The notes: a model not told the origin generated them from the sequence alone. A DNA stretch of 64,000 nt from Pseudomonas sp. ATCC 13867 (GCF_000349845.1 NC_020829.1:372001-436000), one strand, 5' to 3'; shown: positions 1 to 9,485, numbered from the stretch's first letter. Numbers and translations are program-made.

Positions 1-1227
1 CAGCTTCCAGGACAGACCGACGCTTTCCAGCTCGCCGATGGTGCTGGCCTGGCTGGCGATGGAGTCGCGCTCGTAGACCAGCCCGGCGATGACCTGGGCG
101 CGCACGCGCTCCAGCTCTTCCTTGCTTGGCGGAGCTTTCTTCAGTTCTTCCAGTTGCTGCCAGAGGGCGGTTTCGACCTGGTCGAGGGTCTTGCCGGTCT
201 GCACGTTGGGCGTCGCGGAGAGGAAGAACAGGCTGTCGCCGCGGGCGAAGGCGTCGTAGGAGGCGGAGGCGCCGGCGACGATTTCCTCACCGCGCTCCAG
301 ACGCGAGGCCAGGCGGGCGCTGTAGCCGCCGTCGAGGATCGCCGAGAGCAGGCGCAGGGCGTTGACCTCGCGCGGGTTGTCGGTGCTGCCCAGGCTCGGC
401 ACGTTGAAGCCCATGATCAGGCTCGGCAACTGGGTGCGCACGTGCAGCGTCAGGCGGCGCTCGCCGGGTTCGGCCAGTTCCAGCGGCTTGCGCGCGGCGG
501 GCAGGTCGCGCCTGGGGATCTCGCCGAAGTACTTCTGCGCCAGGGCCTTCACCTCGTCGCCGCTGACGTCGCCGACCACCACCAGGGTGGCGTTGTTCGG
601 CGCGTACCAGGCCTGGTACCAGTGGCGCAGGTCGTCGACGGTCATGCGCTGCAGGTCGGCCATCCAGCCGATGGTCGGCGTGCGGTAGCCGCTGGCGGGG
701 TAGGCGGCGGCCTTGAAGCGCTCGAAGGCCAGCGAATTGGGCTTGTCGTCGGTGCGCAGGCGGCGTTCTTCCTTGATCACCTCGATCTCGCTGTTGAACT
801 GGTCGGGCGGCAGGGCTAGATGGGCCATGCGGTCGGCCTCCAGCTCCAGCGCCACTGGCAGGCGGTCGCGGGCCAGCACCTGGTAGTAGGCGGTGTAGTC
901 GTCGGTGGTGAAGGCGTTCTCTTCCGCGCCGAGGTCGCGCAGCACGCGCGAGGCCTCGCCGGGGCCGAGCTTGCGGCTGCCCTTGAACATCATGTGCTCC
1001 AGGGCGTGGGAGAGGCCGGTGAGGCCGGGCGTCTCGTAGCTGGAGCCAACCTTGTACCAGAGCTGGGAAACCACCACGGGTGCGCGGTGGTCTTCGCGGA
1101 CCACGACCTTCAGGCCGTTGTCCAGGGTGTATTCATGGGTGGGCTGCGGATCTGCGGCAACCGCCATCAGCGGAAGCAACAGGGTGCCGAGCAGCAGGCC
1201 GGCATGACGGCGTGCAGGGGTTTTCAT
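1..1227 (-). CDS. M16 family zinc metallopeptidase, exported (3' end beyond window)
   Basis: Pitrilysin-type (M16) peptidase, cut by the left edge: 409 codons are visible from the ATG at 1227 and the C-terminus is missing. The first ~25 residues form a Sec signal peptide (hydrophobic LLLGTLLLPLMAVAA, cleavage near AVAA-DP), so the enzyme should work in the periplasm. The inverted zinc motif HxxEH is intact as H74-A-L-E77-H78, and an EE pair in IEVIKEERR lies about 75 residues downstream, where the third zinc ligand is expected. It is divergent from ftsY. In P. aeruginosa two M16 proteins sit side by side here (PA0371/PA0372, from memory); this is the one next to ftsY. Substrate unknown. Family assignment is secure. 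Confidence 0.93.
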   Translation of the reverse strand, partial: MKTPARRHAGLLLGTLLLPLMAVAADPQPTHEYTLDNGLKVVVREDHRAPVVVSQLWYKVGSSYETPGLTGLSHALEHMMFKGSRKLGPGEASRVLRDLGAEENAFTTDDYTAYYQVLARDRLPVALELEADRMAHLALPPDQFNSEIEVIKEERRLRTDDKPNSLAFERFKAAAYPASGYRTPTIGWMADLQRMTVDDLRHWYQAWYAPNNATLVVVGDVSGDEVKALAQKYFGEIPRRDLPAARKPLELAEPGERRLTLHVRTQLPSLIMGFNVPSLGSTDNPREVNALRLLSAILDGGYSARLASRLERGEEIVAGASASYDAFARGDSLFFLSATPNVQTGKTLDQVETALWQQLEELKKAPPSKEELERVRAQVIAGLVYERDSIASQASTIGELESVGLSWKL

Positions 1228-1418
1228 CGTCGAATGAACCTTTCGGGCTATCCGCAGGGTCTATGCAGGCTGGCGGCCAGCCTCTTAACCCCGGCGGGCG
1301 AGGAGATGCTAGGATACCCATCCGTTTTCCGGGCGGCCACGTTCAGGGCTTCTCAAAGCTGTTTCGAGGCGTTTTTGCCGCCTGATTCCGTGGCGTCCCC
1401 TAGAGATTCGATCCCTAC
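1228..1418. other. Divergent intergenic region between M16 protease and ftsY
   Basis: This 191-bp gap must hold the promoters of both divergent genes. I see no near-consensus -35/-10 pair and no strong Shine-Dalgarno motif immediately before the ftsY ATG. Short open frames crossing it are shadows without codon-usage support. Confidence 0.4.
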
Positions 1419-2843
1419 ATGTTTGGTTCCAACGACGACAAAAAGGCCCCGCCAGCCGGGGAGAAGAAGGGTCTGTTCGGCTGGTGGCGCAAGAAGCCGC
1501 AGGCGGAGGAGCAGCCCGTAGCCGAAGCCGAGCAGCAGGTCGAGCAGCCCGTTGCCGCCGAACCGGTTCCCGCACCCGAACAGGCTCCGGCCGCCCCGCG
1601 CGCAGAGCCGACGCCCGAGCCTGCTCCCGAACCGATAGTCGACGTGGTGCCCGCCAGCGTGCCGGTCGAGCCGCTGGCGCAGCCCGCCGCGCAACCCGCG
1701 CCGCAATCCGTTGCGCAGCCGGTTGTTGCCGAGGCGCCGCAGGCGGCGGTCCAGACGGTCCAGCCGGTCGAGCCGGTCGAGCCGGCGCCTGTCGCTGCGC
1801 CCGTTCAGCCAGAACCTGTTGCCGAAGCGCCCGCCGTGGTCGCCCAGCCTGAACCCGAGCCCGCCCCGCAGCCTGAGCCGCAGGCCAAGCCCGCCGCCAG
1901 CGAGCCGGGCAAGCTCGGTTTCTTCGCCCGCCTCAAGCAGGGCCTGTCGAAGACCAGCGCCAGCCTTGGCGAAGGCATGGCCAGCCTGTTCCTGGGCAAG
2001 AAGGCCATCGACGACGACCTGCTCGACGAGATCGAAACCCGCCTGCTGACCGCCGACGTCGGCGTCGAGGCCACTACCACCATCGTGCAGAACCTGACCA
2101 AGCGCGTGGCGCGCAAGGAACTGGCCGACAGCGAAGCGCTGTACAAGGCCCTGCAGGAAGAACTGGCCGGCCTGCTGCGCCCCGTCGAGCAGCCGCTGAC
2201 CATTGCCGCCGACAAGCAGCCCTACGTGATCCTGGTGGTCGGCGTGAACGGCGTCGGCAAGACCACCACCATCGGCAAGCTGGCCAAGAAGCTGCAGCAG
2301 GATGGCAAGAAGGTCATGCTCGCCGCCGGCGACACCTTCCGCGCCGCCGCCGTCGAGCAGTTGCAGGTCTGGGGCGAGCGCAACAACATCGCGGTGATCG
2401 CCCAGCACACCGGCGCGGACTCCGCCTCGGTGATCTTCGACGCGGTGCAGGCCGCCAAGGCTCGTGGTGTGGACGTGCTGATCGCCGATACCGCCGGTCG
2501 CCTGCATACCAAGGACAACCTGATGGAAGAGCTGAAGAAGGTGCGCCGGGTGATCGGCAAGCTGGACCAGACGGCTCCCCACGAAGTCCTGCTGGTGCTG
2601 GACGCCGGCACCGGGCAGAACGCCATCAACCAGGCCAAGCAGTTCAACAACGCCGTGGAACTCACCGGCCTGGCCCTGACCAAACTGGACGGCACCGCCA
2701 AGGGCGGGGTGATCTTCGCCCTGGCCAAGCAGTTCGGCCTGCCGATTCGCTACATCGGTGTCGGCGAAGGGATCGACGATCTTCGAACCTTCGAGGCCGA
2801 CGCCTTCGTCCGCGCACTCTTCGAGACCCGGGAAATCGCATGA
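1419..2843 (+). CDS. ftsY: Signal recognition particle receptor FtsY
   Basis: SRP-receptor GTPase that docks ribosome-SRP complexes to the SecYEG translocon at the inner membrane (474 aa). The N-terminus MFGSNDDKK...GLFGWWRKK is the amphipathic membrane-binding segment. It is followed by a very long Pro/Ala/Glu-rich acidic A domain (about residues 27-165), the N domain (from about 167) and the G domain. GTPase motifs: P-loop GVNGVGKTT from residue 275, DTAGR from 357, TKLDG from 421, and the closing GVGEGIDDL. The stop codon overlaps the ftsE start as ATGA, so the first three genes form the conserved ftsYEX operon. The A domain is low-complexity with PVEPVEP-type repeats and produces a 409-codon antisense shadow frame. 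Confidence 0.98.
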   Translation: MFGSNDDKKAPPAGEKKGLFGWWRKKPQAEEQPVAEAEQQVEQPVAAEPVPAPEQAPAAPRAEPTPEPAPEPIVDVVPASVPVEPLAQPAAQPAPQSVAQPVVAEAPQAAVQTVQPVEPVEPAPVAAPVQPEPVAEAPAVVAQPEPEPAPQPEPQAKPAASEPGKLGFFARLKQGLSKTSASLGEGMASLFLGKKAIDDDLLDEIETRLLTADVGVEATTTIVQNLTKRVARKELADSEALYKALQEELAGLLRPVEQPLTIAADKQPYVILVVGVNGVGKTTTIGKLAKKLQQDGKKVMLAAGDTFRAAAVEQLQVWGERNNIAVIAQHTGADSASVIFDAVQAAKARGVDVLIADTAGRLHTKDNLMEELKKVRRVIGKLDQTAPHEVLLVLDAGTGQNAINQAKQFNNAVELTGLALTKLDGTAKGGVIFALAKQFGLPIRYIGVGEGIDDLRTFEADAFVRALFETREIA

Positions 2844-3511
2844 TCCGTTTCGAGCAGGTTGGCAAACGCTACCCCAACGGCCATGTCGGCCTGCACGAGA
2901 TCTCGTTCCGCGTGCCGCGCGGCGAGATCATGTTCGTCACCGGCCACTCCGGCGCGGGCAAGAGCACCCTGCTGCGGCTGATCCTGGCGATGGAACGGCC
3001 CACCTCCGGCAAGCTGTTGCTCGGCGGGCAGGACGTCTCGCGCATCTCCACCGCGCAGATTCCCTTCCTGCGCCGGCAGATCGGCGTGGTGTTCCAGAAC
3101 CACCAACTGCTCAACGACCGCAGCGTGTTCGACAACGTCGCCCTGCCGATGCAGATCCTCGGCCTGCCCAAGGCGGACATCGCCTACCGCGTCGAAGCGG
3201 CGCTGGAGCGGGTGAACCTCAAGGAGAAGGCCCAGGACCTGCCGTCCGACCTCTCCACCGGCCAGCAACAGCGCGTCGGCATCGCCCGCGCGGTGGTGCA
3301 TCGTCCGGCCCTGCTGCTGGCGGACGAGCCCACCGGTAACCTCGACCCGCGCCTGGCCTCGGAAATCATGGCCGTCTTCGAAGACATCAACCGCCTGGGC
3401 ACCACCGTGCTGATCGCCAGCCACGACCTGGCGCTGATCGCGCGGATGCACCACCGGATGATCACCCTGCAGCGCGGCCGCATCATCGCCGACCGCGAGG
3501 AGACCGCCTGA
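2840..3511 (+). CDS. ftsE: Cell division ATP-binding protein FtsE
   Basis: ABC-type ATPase of the FtsEX complex at the division septum. In E. coli FtsEX regulates septal peptidoglycan hydrolysis through EnvC and amidases. At 223 aa it has the usual length. Visible motifs are Walker A GHSGAGKST (residues 35-43), the Q-loop region VVFQNHQLL, the signature LSTGQQQRVGIARA and Walker B LLLADEPTGNLD followed by a switch His in IASHDLAL. The start ATG overlaps the ftsY stop (ATGA) and its own stop overlaps the ftsX start (TGATG), which indicates translational coupling. Confidence 0.98.
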   Translation: MIRFEQVGKRYPNGHVGLHEISFRVPRGEIMFVTGHSGAGKSTLLRLILAMERPTSGKLLLGGQDVSRISTAQIPFLRRQIGVVFQNHQLLNDRSVFDNVALPMQILGLPKADIAYRVEAALERVNLKEKAQDLPSDLSTGQQQRVGIARAVVHRPALLLADEPTGNLDPRLASEIMAVFEDINRLGTTVLIASHDLALIARMHHRMITLQRGRIIADREETA

Positions 3512-4521
3512 TGAGCGCCAATGACCTGCCCCACGGCCCGGAAGAGGGCACGCCGCAGCGCAACACCCGCGAGCGCCCGGACGAGCACGAGAACCAGGAC
3601 CAGAGCGCCTCGCTGGCCGCCTATGCGGAAAGCCACCGAGCCAGCCTGGCCGACAGCCTGCATCGCCTGTTCAGCCATCCCTTCGGCAGCTTCTTCACCT
3701 GCCTGGTGATGGGCATCACCCTCAGCCTGCCTATGGGCCTGTCGCTGTTGCTGGGCAACGTCGAGCGCCTCGGCGGCTCCTGGCAGCGCGCCGCACAGAT
3801 TTCCCTGTTCCTCGACCTGAAGGCCAGCGACTCCCAAGGGCAGGACCTGCGCGAACAGATCGAGAAAATGCCCGATGTGATCGAGGCGCAGTTGATCAGC
3901 CGCGACGATGCGCTGAAGGAATTGCAGGAACAGTCCGGTCTGGGCGAGGCCCTGAAGGAATTACCCGACAACCCGCTGCCGGCGGTGATCTCGGTGACAC
4001 CCAAGCAGATCGACAAGGCGCAACTGGATGCCTTGCGTCAACGCTTGTCCGAGTTGCCGGGTGTACAACAGGCACAGCTGGATCTGGTCTGGGTCGAGCG
4101 GCTGTCGGCGATCCTCAAGCTGGGCGACCGCTTCGTCTTCGGCCTGACGCTCTTGCTGGTGCTGACCCTGCTGCTGGTGATCGGCAACACCATCCGCCTG
4201 CACATTGAAAACCGCCGTAACGAAATCGAGGTGATCAAGCTGGTCGGCGGGACGGACGGTTACGTGCGCCGCCCCTTCCTCTATATGGGCGCGTTGTACG
4301 GCCTGGGCGCGGGCATCCTGTCCTGGGCATTGCTGGCCTTCGGCCTGAACTGGCTGAACGGCGCGGTAGTCAACCTGGCCGGGCTCTACGGCAGCGACTT
4401 CGCCCTCGCCGGCGTGCCGGTGGATGACGGCCTGTCGCTCACCGTCGGCGCCGTGCTGCTGGGCTGGATCGGTGCCTGGCTGGCCGTGGCGCGCCACCTG
4501 CGGGAGCTGGCGCCACGCTGA
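3511..4521 (+). CDS. ftsX: Cell division membrane protein FtsX
   Basis: Membrane partner of FtsE (336 aa). A charged cytoplasmic N-terminal segment of about 55 residues precedes TM1 (about 60-83). Next comes the large periplasmic loop (about 85-200) that in E. coli binds EnvC-type hydrolase activators, then three further membrane segments (near 208-228, 250-275 and 305-327), giving the FtsX/MacB-type four-TM layout. The start is fixed by the one-base overlap with the ftsE stop. The gene ends about 110 bp before rpoH, and a short palindrome lies in that gap. Confidence 0.97.
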   Translation: MSANDLPHGPEEGTPQRNTRERPDEHENQDQSASLAAYAESHRASLADSLHRLFSHPFGSFFTCLVMGITLSLPMGLSLLLGNVERLGGSWQRAAQISLFLDLKASDSQGQDLREQIEKMPDVIEAQLISRDDALKELQEQSGLGEALKELPDNPLPAVISVTPKQIDKAQLDALRQRLSELPGVQQAQLDLVWVERLSAILKLGDRFVFGLTLLLVLTLLLVIGNTIRLHIENRRNEIEVIKLVGGTDGYVRRPFLYMGALYGLGAGILSWALLAFGLNWLNGAVVNLAGLYGSDFALAGVPVDDGLSLTVGAVLLGWIGAWLAVARHLRELAPR

Positions 4522-4549
4522 AGCCCTTGATTTTACTGACTCTCGCAGA

Positions 4550-4569
4550 GTGTAAAGGAACTTTTACAC
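4550..4569. repeat. Palindrome GTGTAAA-N6-TTTACAC between ftsX and rpoH
   Basis: A perfect 7-bp inverted repeat, with GTGTAAA at 4550-4556 and TTTACAC at 4563-4569. It ends 4 bp upstream of the proposed rpoH -35 element. It has no following T run, so it looks more like a protein-binding site than an intrinsic terminator. The function is inferred from position only. Confidence 0.5.
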
Positions 4570-4573
4570 CCGC

Positions 4574-4601
4574 TTGCAGTCAGATTTCGCAGTGCTACAC
4601 T
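4574..4601 (+). promoter_or_regulatory. Candidate sigma-70 promoter of rpoH
   Basis: TTGCAG at 4574-4579, a 16-bp spacer and TACACT at 4596-4601 resemble a housekeeping promoter and lie 30 bp before the rpoH ATG. Transcription from here would give a short leader containing the GGAGGA ribosome-binding site. Confidence 0.5.
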
Positions 4602-4630
4602 GCGCGAGTTTCGTGAATCGGAGGATTCGC

Positions 4631-5485
<855 letters not shown>

Positions 5486-5515
5486 CCGGCTTCGACGCGC
5501 CCCGGCGAGTCCGAG

Positions 5516-5540
5516 AACCGCACCCAGGTGCGGTTTTTTT
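5516..5540 (+). terminator. Rho-independent terminator after rpoH
   Basis: AACCGCAC (5516-5523), loop CCAG and GTGCGGTT (5528-5535) form a perfect 8-bp stem that runs straight into a T run, 31 bp after the rpoH stop. Confidence 0.9.
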
Positions 5541-5564
5541 CTGCCCGCGCAACCGGAGAGCTCC

Positions 5565-6179
5565 ATGCCGCGCCTTCGCCCCATCCACGGGATGTTCTTC
5601 CTCGTCATCGCCGCGCTGGCGTTCGCCCTGGGTTCCTGGGTCGCCCGCACCGCGGCGCCGCCCAAGCCGCCGCAGTGGTTCGGCGAGTGGAAGGAAAAGG
5701 TCTTCGAGCCGTTGGCCGATGAGCGCCTGACGTTGAGCGAGCTCCAGGCCCAATTGCCGGGCGAGCTCTGGCTGACCGCCAGCCAGGACGGGCCGCAGTT
5801 GCACTATCGCGGCAAGTTGCAGGCCGACGAAGGACTCTGGCACGTCGAGGCGGAGCTGGCGCTGAGCCCGACGGAGCATGCCAGCCTGGCCAAGGCCACC
5901 GGCATGCAGCCCGGCAGCAAGGATCAGCCATTGAGTGCCGAGCTGATGCGCCAATTGGAGAGCAAGCCGGTCGCCGATCTGGCGCTGGCGCCGCAGGAGG
6001 AGCTGGCCGTTGGCCGTCTGGCGGTCAGCCTGGGTGATCCGAAGCTGCGCTTGCAGACCGATGGCGGCGAAGCCTGGGTCTACCCCGAGCGGGGCCTGAC
6101 GCTGCTGCACAAGGATGGCCTGCTGCAATGGCTGCGCGTGGTCCCGCGCACCACGTTCGAGAAGACCGGGCCGCACTGA
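5565..6179 (+). CDS. Membrane-anchored hypothetical protein (PA0377-like)
   Basis: A 204-aa protein with one N-terminal hydrophobic segment (about residues 9-27, GMFFLVIAALAFALGSWVA), which acts as a signal anchor or uncleaved signal. The soluble remainder presumably faces the periplasm. I recognise no catalytic motif. It occupies the place of PA0377 between rpoH and mtgA in P. aeruginosa (from memory). A GGAG motif lies 8-9 bp before the ATG. It is convergent with mtgA, with only 40 bp between the two stop codons. Function unknown. Confidence 0.8.
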   Translation: MPRLRPIHGMFFLVIAALAFALGSWVARTAAPPKPPQWFGEWKEKVFEPLADERLTLSELQAQLPGELWLTASQDGPQLHYRGKLQADEGLWHVEAELALSPTEHASLAKATGMQPGSKDQPLSAELMRQLESKPVADLALAPQEELAVGRLAVSLGDPKLRLQTDGGEAWVYPERGLTLLHKDGLLQWLRVVPRTTFEKTGPH

Positions 6180-6219
6180 GCTTCTTGTTCAGGAGGCGTT
6201 CTGGAGCGGTGGGGCGGCG

Positions 6220-6909
6220 CTACAGCCGGTTGAGGTAGTCGTTACCGCCCAACTGCCACATCTGCTGGCGGATCCAGGCGGCGCGCTGGCGCACGTAGGC
6301 GCCGGGACGGCTGGCGCTCCATTTGCGCGGGTTGGGCAGCACGGCGGCGAGCAGGCTGGCCTGCTGGCGCGACAGGCGCTGGGCGTCGACGCCGAAGTGG
6401 TGGCGCGCGGCGGCCTGGGCGCCGAAGACCCCGGAATCCCACTCCACGCTGTTCAGGTAGACCTCGAGAATCCGCTGCTTGGGCCAGAAGGTTTCGATCA
6501 GCAGGGTGAACCAGGCCTCGAAGCCTTTGCGCACCCAACTGCGGCCAGACCAGAGGAAGACGTTCTTCGCCACCTGCTGGCTGATGGTGCTGGCACCGCG
6601 CACGCTGCCGCCGTGTTCGTTGTGGGCCAGGGCCTTCTGGATCGCCGGCAGGTCGAAGCCGTGGTGTTCGGCGAATTTCTGGTCCTCGCCGGCGATCACC
6701 GCGATCTTCAGGTCTTCCGGCAATTCGTCCCAGGAGCGCCAGCTGCGCTGCAGATCGATCGGTTTGCCGTCGAACCAGGACTCGATCTTGCGCTCCACCA
6801 TCAGCATGCTGCCCGGCGGCGGTACCCAGCGCAGGACGATGACCAGCGCCACGCTGCCGGCAGCGAACCAGAGGGCGAACTTGAACAGACGGCGGAACAG
6901 GTTGCGCAT
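6220..6909 (-). CDS. mtgA: Monofunctional biosynthetic peptidoglycan transglycosylase MtgA
   Basis: GT51-family glycosyltransferase that polymerises lipid II into glycan strands at the inner membrane. After one N-terminal TM segment (FKFALWFAAGSVALVIVLRWV) come the diagnostic motifs: EDQKFAEHHGFD with the catalytic Glu, RGASTISQQVAKN, and KQRILEVYLNSVEWDSGVFGAQAAA. There is no transpeptidase domain, so it is monofunctional (229 aa). The frame opens at 6966. I prefer the ATG at 6909 (MRNLFRRLF) because a perfect TATAAT on the minus strand at 6950-6955 would place transcription start downstream of the longer start, and because family members begin here. Confidence 0.94.
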   Translation of the reverse strand: MRNLFRRLFKFALWFAAGSVALVIVLRWVPPPGSMLMVERKIESWFDGKPIDLQRSWRSWDELPEDLKIAVIAGEDQKFAEHHGFDLPAIQKALAHNEHGGSVRGASTISQQVAKNVFLWSGRSWVRKGFEAWFTLLIETFWPKQRILEVYLNSVEWDSGVFGAQAAARHHFGVDAQRLSRQQASLLAAVLPNPRKWSASRPGAYVRQRAAWIRQQMWQLGGNDYLNRL

Positions 6910-6949
6910 GGTGGACTGGCTGAGCTTTGCCTGGGCGGATGAGCGGGCC

Positions 6950-6955
6950 ATTATA
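6950..6955 (-). promoter_or_regulatory. TATAAT -10 element of the mtgA promoter
   Basis: A perfect minus-strand -10 hexamer lies 40 bp before the preferred mtgA start. No good -35 is visible at 17 bp. It supports the shorter mtgA reading frame. Confidence 0.45.
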
Positions 6956-6983
6956 GCGGCACTCATCTGCCTGGAGTTTTCGC

Positions 6984-7352
6984 ATGCTGCGTATCTTCCT
7001 CATGCTTGCCGCCTTTTTCGGCTTCACCGGCGTGGCGCTCGGCGCTTTCGCCGCCCACGGCCTGAAAAACCGTCTCACTCCGGAGTACCTGGCGGTGTTC
7101 CAGACCGGCGTGCACTACCAGATGTTGCATGCTCTGGCCTTGCTGGGCGTGGCGCTGCTCTCGGTGCAGGTCGGCGGCGCGCTGGTGAAATGGGCCGGCT
7201 GGGCCTTCGTCATCGGCATCCTGCTGTTCTCCGGCAGCCTCTACCTGCTGACCCTGGCAGGCCTCGGCGTAGGCATCATCACGCCGATCGGCGGCCTGTT
7301 CTTCCTCGTCGGCTGGGCTCTGCTGCTGGCCGCAGCCGTGCGGCTGGGCTGA
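6984..7352 (+). CDS. DUF423 (YgdD-family) small membrane protein
   Basis: A 122-aa, almost entirely hydrophobic protein with four predicted membrane helices. The N-terminal block FGFTGVALGAFAAHGLK is the DUF423 hallmark, with the conserved GAFAAHGL. The family is widespread in proteobacteria (E. coli YgdD) and has no established function. GGAG lies 8 bp before the ATG. It is divergent from mtgA and is followed by the thiS promoter. Confidence 0.92.
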   Translation: MLRIFLMLAAFFGFTGVALGAFAAHGLKNRLTPEYLAVFQTGVHYQMLHALALLGVALLSVQVGGALVKWAGWAFVIGILLFSGSLYLLTLAGLGVGIITPIGGLFFLVGWALLLAAAVRLG

Positions 7353-7392
7353 CCCGGATGTCAGAAAAGCCCGAGTGCGACGCTCCGGTACC

Positions 7393-7421
7393 TTGGTCAT
7401 CCGGCGCGATCGGGCTAGAAT
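7393..7421 (+). promoter_or_regulatory. Candidate sigma-70 promoter of thiS-thiG
   Basis: TTGGTC (7393-7398), a 17-bp spacer and TAGAAT (7416-7421), about 30 bp before the thiS ATG. The leader is too short for a TPP riboswitch, and I see no THI-box motif. Confidence 0.55.
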
Positions 7422-7452
7422 GCCGACCCCTCCAGCAACGACCGTCCCGCCC

Positions 7453-7653
7453 ATGCGTATTCAGTTGAACGGCGAATCTTTCGAGCTGCCCGACGGCCAC
7501 ACCGTCGCCAACCTGCTCGAGCGTCTCGACCTCACCGGCAAGCGTGTTGCGGTCGAGCTCAATCAGGACATCGTGCCGCGCAGCCAGCACGCCGCCACCG
7601 CCCTGAGCGAAGGCGACCAGGTGGAAGTGGTGCATGCCATCGGTGGCGGCTAG
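7453..7653 (+). CDS. thiS: Sulfur carrier protein ThiS
   Basis: Ubiquitin-fold sulfur carrier for thiamine thiazole synthesis. Its C-terminal Gly is adenylated and thiocarboxylated, then delivers sulfur to ThiG. The 66-aa product starts MRIQLNGESFELPDG and ends in the required GG (AIGGG). The ATG at 7453 is set by family length; the frame is open further upstream. It lies 54 bp before thiG in the same direction, as in P. aeruginosa PA0380-PA0381. Confidence 0.95.
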   Translation: MRIQLNGESFELPDGHTVANLLERLDLTGKRVAVELNQDIVPRSQHAATALSEGDQVEVVHAIGGG

Positions 7654-7707
7654 CGGCCGCCACCCAGACTTTCAGGCCCCGCCCGCCTTTCCTTCAGGAG
7701 TGATCCG

Positions 7708-8514
7708 ATGAGCCAACCCAACTCCAATCTGCCGGTCGACAAACCCTTCACCCTGGCTGGCCGCACCTACAGTTCGCGCCTGCTGGTCGGCACCGGCAAG
7801 TACAAGGACCTCGAAGAAACCCGCGTCGCCATCGAGGCCTCGGGGGCCGAGATCGTCACCGTGGCGGTGCGCCGCACCAACATCGGCCAGAACCCGGGCG
7901 AACCGAACCTGCTGGACGTGATCCCGCCGGATCGCTACACCATCCTGCCGAACACCGCCGGCTGCTACGACGCCGTCGAGGCCGTGCGCACCTGCCGCCT
8001 GGCCCGCGAGTTGCTCGATGGTCACAACCTGGTCAAGCTGGAAGTCCTGGCCGACCAGAAGACCCTCTTCCCCAACGTCGTCGAAACCCTCAAGGCCGCC
8101 GAAGTGCTGGTCAAGGACGGCTTCGACGTCATGGTGTACACCAGCGACGACCCGATCATCGCACGCCAGCTGGCCGAGATCGGCTGCATCGCGGTGATGC
8201 CGCTGGCCGGCCTGATCGGTTCGGGCCTGGGTATCTGCAACCCGTACAACCTGCGCATCATCCTCGAAGAAGCCAGCGTTCCGGTGCTGGTGGATGCCGG
8301 CGTGGGCACCGCCTCCGACGCCACCATCGCGATGGAGCTGGGCTGCGAGGCCGTGCTGATGAACACCGCCATCGCCCACGCGCAGAATCCGGTGATGATG
8401 GCCGAAGCCATGAAGCACGCCATCGTCGCCGGCCGCCTGGCCTACCTGGCCGGCCGCATGCCGCGCAAGCTGTATGCCAGCGCGTCGTCGCCGATGACCG
8501 GCCTCATCAACTAA
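7708..8514 (+). CDS. thiG: Thiazole synthase ThiG
   Basis: Condenses 1-deoxy-xylulose 5-phosphate, a glycine-derived imine and ThiS thiocarboxylate into the thiazole phosphate moiety of thiamine. The 268-aa TIM-barrel protein shows the N-terminal [15 protein letters not shown] block and the substrate-binding Schiff-base lysine K110 in LVKLEVLAD. The phosphate-binding region ([21 protein letters not shown]) and the C-terminal [10 protein letters not shown] segment are intact. A GGAG Shine-Dalgarno sits 8-9 bp upstream. It forms an operon with thiS. Confidence 0.97.
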   Translation: MSQPNSNLPVDKPFTLAGRTYSSRLLVGTGKYKDLEETRVAIEASGAEIVTVAVRRTNIGQNPGEPNLLDVIPPDRYTILPNTAGCYDAVEAVRTCRLARELLDGHNLVKLEVLADQKTLFPNVVETLKAAEVLVKDGFDVMVYTSDDPIIARQLAEIGCIAVMPLAGLIGSGLGICNPYNLRIILEEASVPVLVDAGVGTASDATIAMELGCEAVLMNTAIAHAQNPVMMAEAMKHAIVAGRLAYLAGRMPRKLYASASSPMTGLIN

Positions 8515-8531
8515 GTATTTCCACCCCAGCG

Positions 8532-8565
8532 CGCGGGCCGGTTTGCCTCTGGTGACCGGCCCGCG
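8532..8565. repeat. Long hairpin between thiG and trmB
   Basis: CGCGGGCCGGT (8532-8542) and ACCGGCCCGCG (8555-8565) form a perfect 11-bp stem with a 12-nt loop. No T run follows, so it could be a Rho-related or attenuating hairpin or an mRNA-stabilising element rather than a simple terminator. Confidence 0.5.
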
Positions 8566-8592
8566 TGTGCATTTACCCGCAAGGTTCGAGTC

Positions 8593-9321
8593 ATGAGTGA
8601 CATTCCCGAGAATCAGCCCGAAAACCAGCCCGACGGCGATAACCGGCCGATGCGCACCATCAAGAGCTTCGTGATGCGCGCCGGGCGCACCACCCTCGGC
8701 CAGCAGCGCGGCCTCGAGCAGGGCTGGCCGAAGTACGGCCTGGAACTGGCCGACGGCCTGCGGGACTTCGACCAGGTGTTCGGGCGCCAGGCGCAGCGCA
8801 CCTTCGAGATCGGTTTCGGCATGGGCCACGCGACCCTGGAAATGGCCGCCGCTGCGCCGGACCAGGACTTCATCGGCGTGGAAGTGCACCGTCCGGGCGT
8901 CGGCGCACTGCTCAACGGCATGCTCACCCAGGACCTGACCAATATCCGCGTCTACAGCTGCGACGCCCTGGAAGTGCTGCGCGACTGCGTGGCCGACGCC
9001 AGCCTCGACCGCCTGCTGTTGTTCTTCCCGGACCCGTGGCACAAGTCGCGTCACCACAAGCGTCGTATCGTGCAGCCGGCCTGGGCCGAGCTGGTGCGGC
9101 AGAAGCTGAAGGTCGGCGGCGTGCTGCACATGGCCACCGACTGGGAAAACTATGCCGAGCAGATGCTGGAAGTGATGAATGCCGCACCCGGCTACCGCAA
9201 CCTTTCGGCGGATAATACCTACGTACCGCGTCCGGACGAGCGTCCGGTGACCAAGTTCGAGCGCCGTGGCGAGCGCCTGGGTCATGGCGTCTGGGACCTC
9301 AAGTTCGAACGTGTCGACTGA
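8593..9321 (+). CDS. trmB: tRNA (guanine-46-N7)-methyltransferase TrmB
   Basis: SAM-dependent enzyme that forms m7G46 in the tRNA variable loop (242 aa). The SAM site is [15 protein letters not shown], followed by the substrate-contact block [20 protein letters not shown] and the C-terminal [17 protein letters not shown] typical of TrmB. The first ~20 residues are hydrophilic and poorly conserved in the family. AAGGTT precedes the ATG. It corresponds to PA0382 in the collinear P. aeruginosa order and is followed by a terminator. Confidence 0.96.
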   Translation: MSDIPENQPENQPDGDNRPMRTIKSFVMRAGRTTLGQQRGLEQGWPKYGLELADGLRDFDQVFGRQAQRTFEIGFGMGHATLEMAAAAPDQDFIGVEVHRPGVGALLNGMLTQDLTNIRVYSCDALEVLRDCVADASLDRLLLFFPDPWHKSRHHKRRIVQPAWAELVRQKLKVGGVLHMATDWENYAEQMLEVMNAAPGYRNLSADNTYVPRPDERPVTKFERRGERLGHGVWDLKFERVD

Positions 9322-9329
9322 ACTGCCCG

Positions 9330-9353
9330 AAGGCCTGCCAAGCAGGCCTTTTT
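9330..9353 (+). terminator. Rho-independent terminator after trmB
   Basis: AAGGCCTGC (9330-9338), loop CAA and GCAGGCCTT (9342-9350) make a 9-bp stem followed by T residues, just after the trmB stop. Confidence 0.88.
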
Positions 9354-9452
9354 CATGGATGAACACCGAATAGACCGGGACCACCCGGCGGCCGGGAAGG
9401 CCAGCCTCACCTCCTGACAAGAGCGGCGTTCGCCGCCGAAGAAAATAAGAGT

Positions 9453-9470
9453 GGCGGACAGGAGTCCGCC
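9453..9470. repeat. Small hairpin in the leader of the DUF1329 gene
   Basis: GGCGGAC-AGGA-GTCCGCC is a perfect 7-bp stem with a 4-nt loop. It ends 3 bp before the AAGGAG ribosome-binding site of the next gene, so it could influence translation. Confidence 0.4.
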
Positions 9471-9485
9471 GCAAAGGAGTTTGCT

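Noticed and set aside
1353..2582. A 409-codon minus-strand frame opposite ftsY with a repetitive Arg/Leu/Asp-rich segment
   Set aside because: The repeats are the complement of the FtsY A domain; there is no start signal and ftsY is certain.
7441..7460. A TPP riboswitch before thiS
   Set aside because: The leader after the predicted promoter is about 30 nt and lacks THI-box elements.
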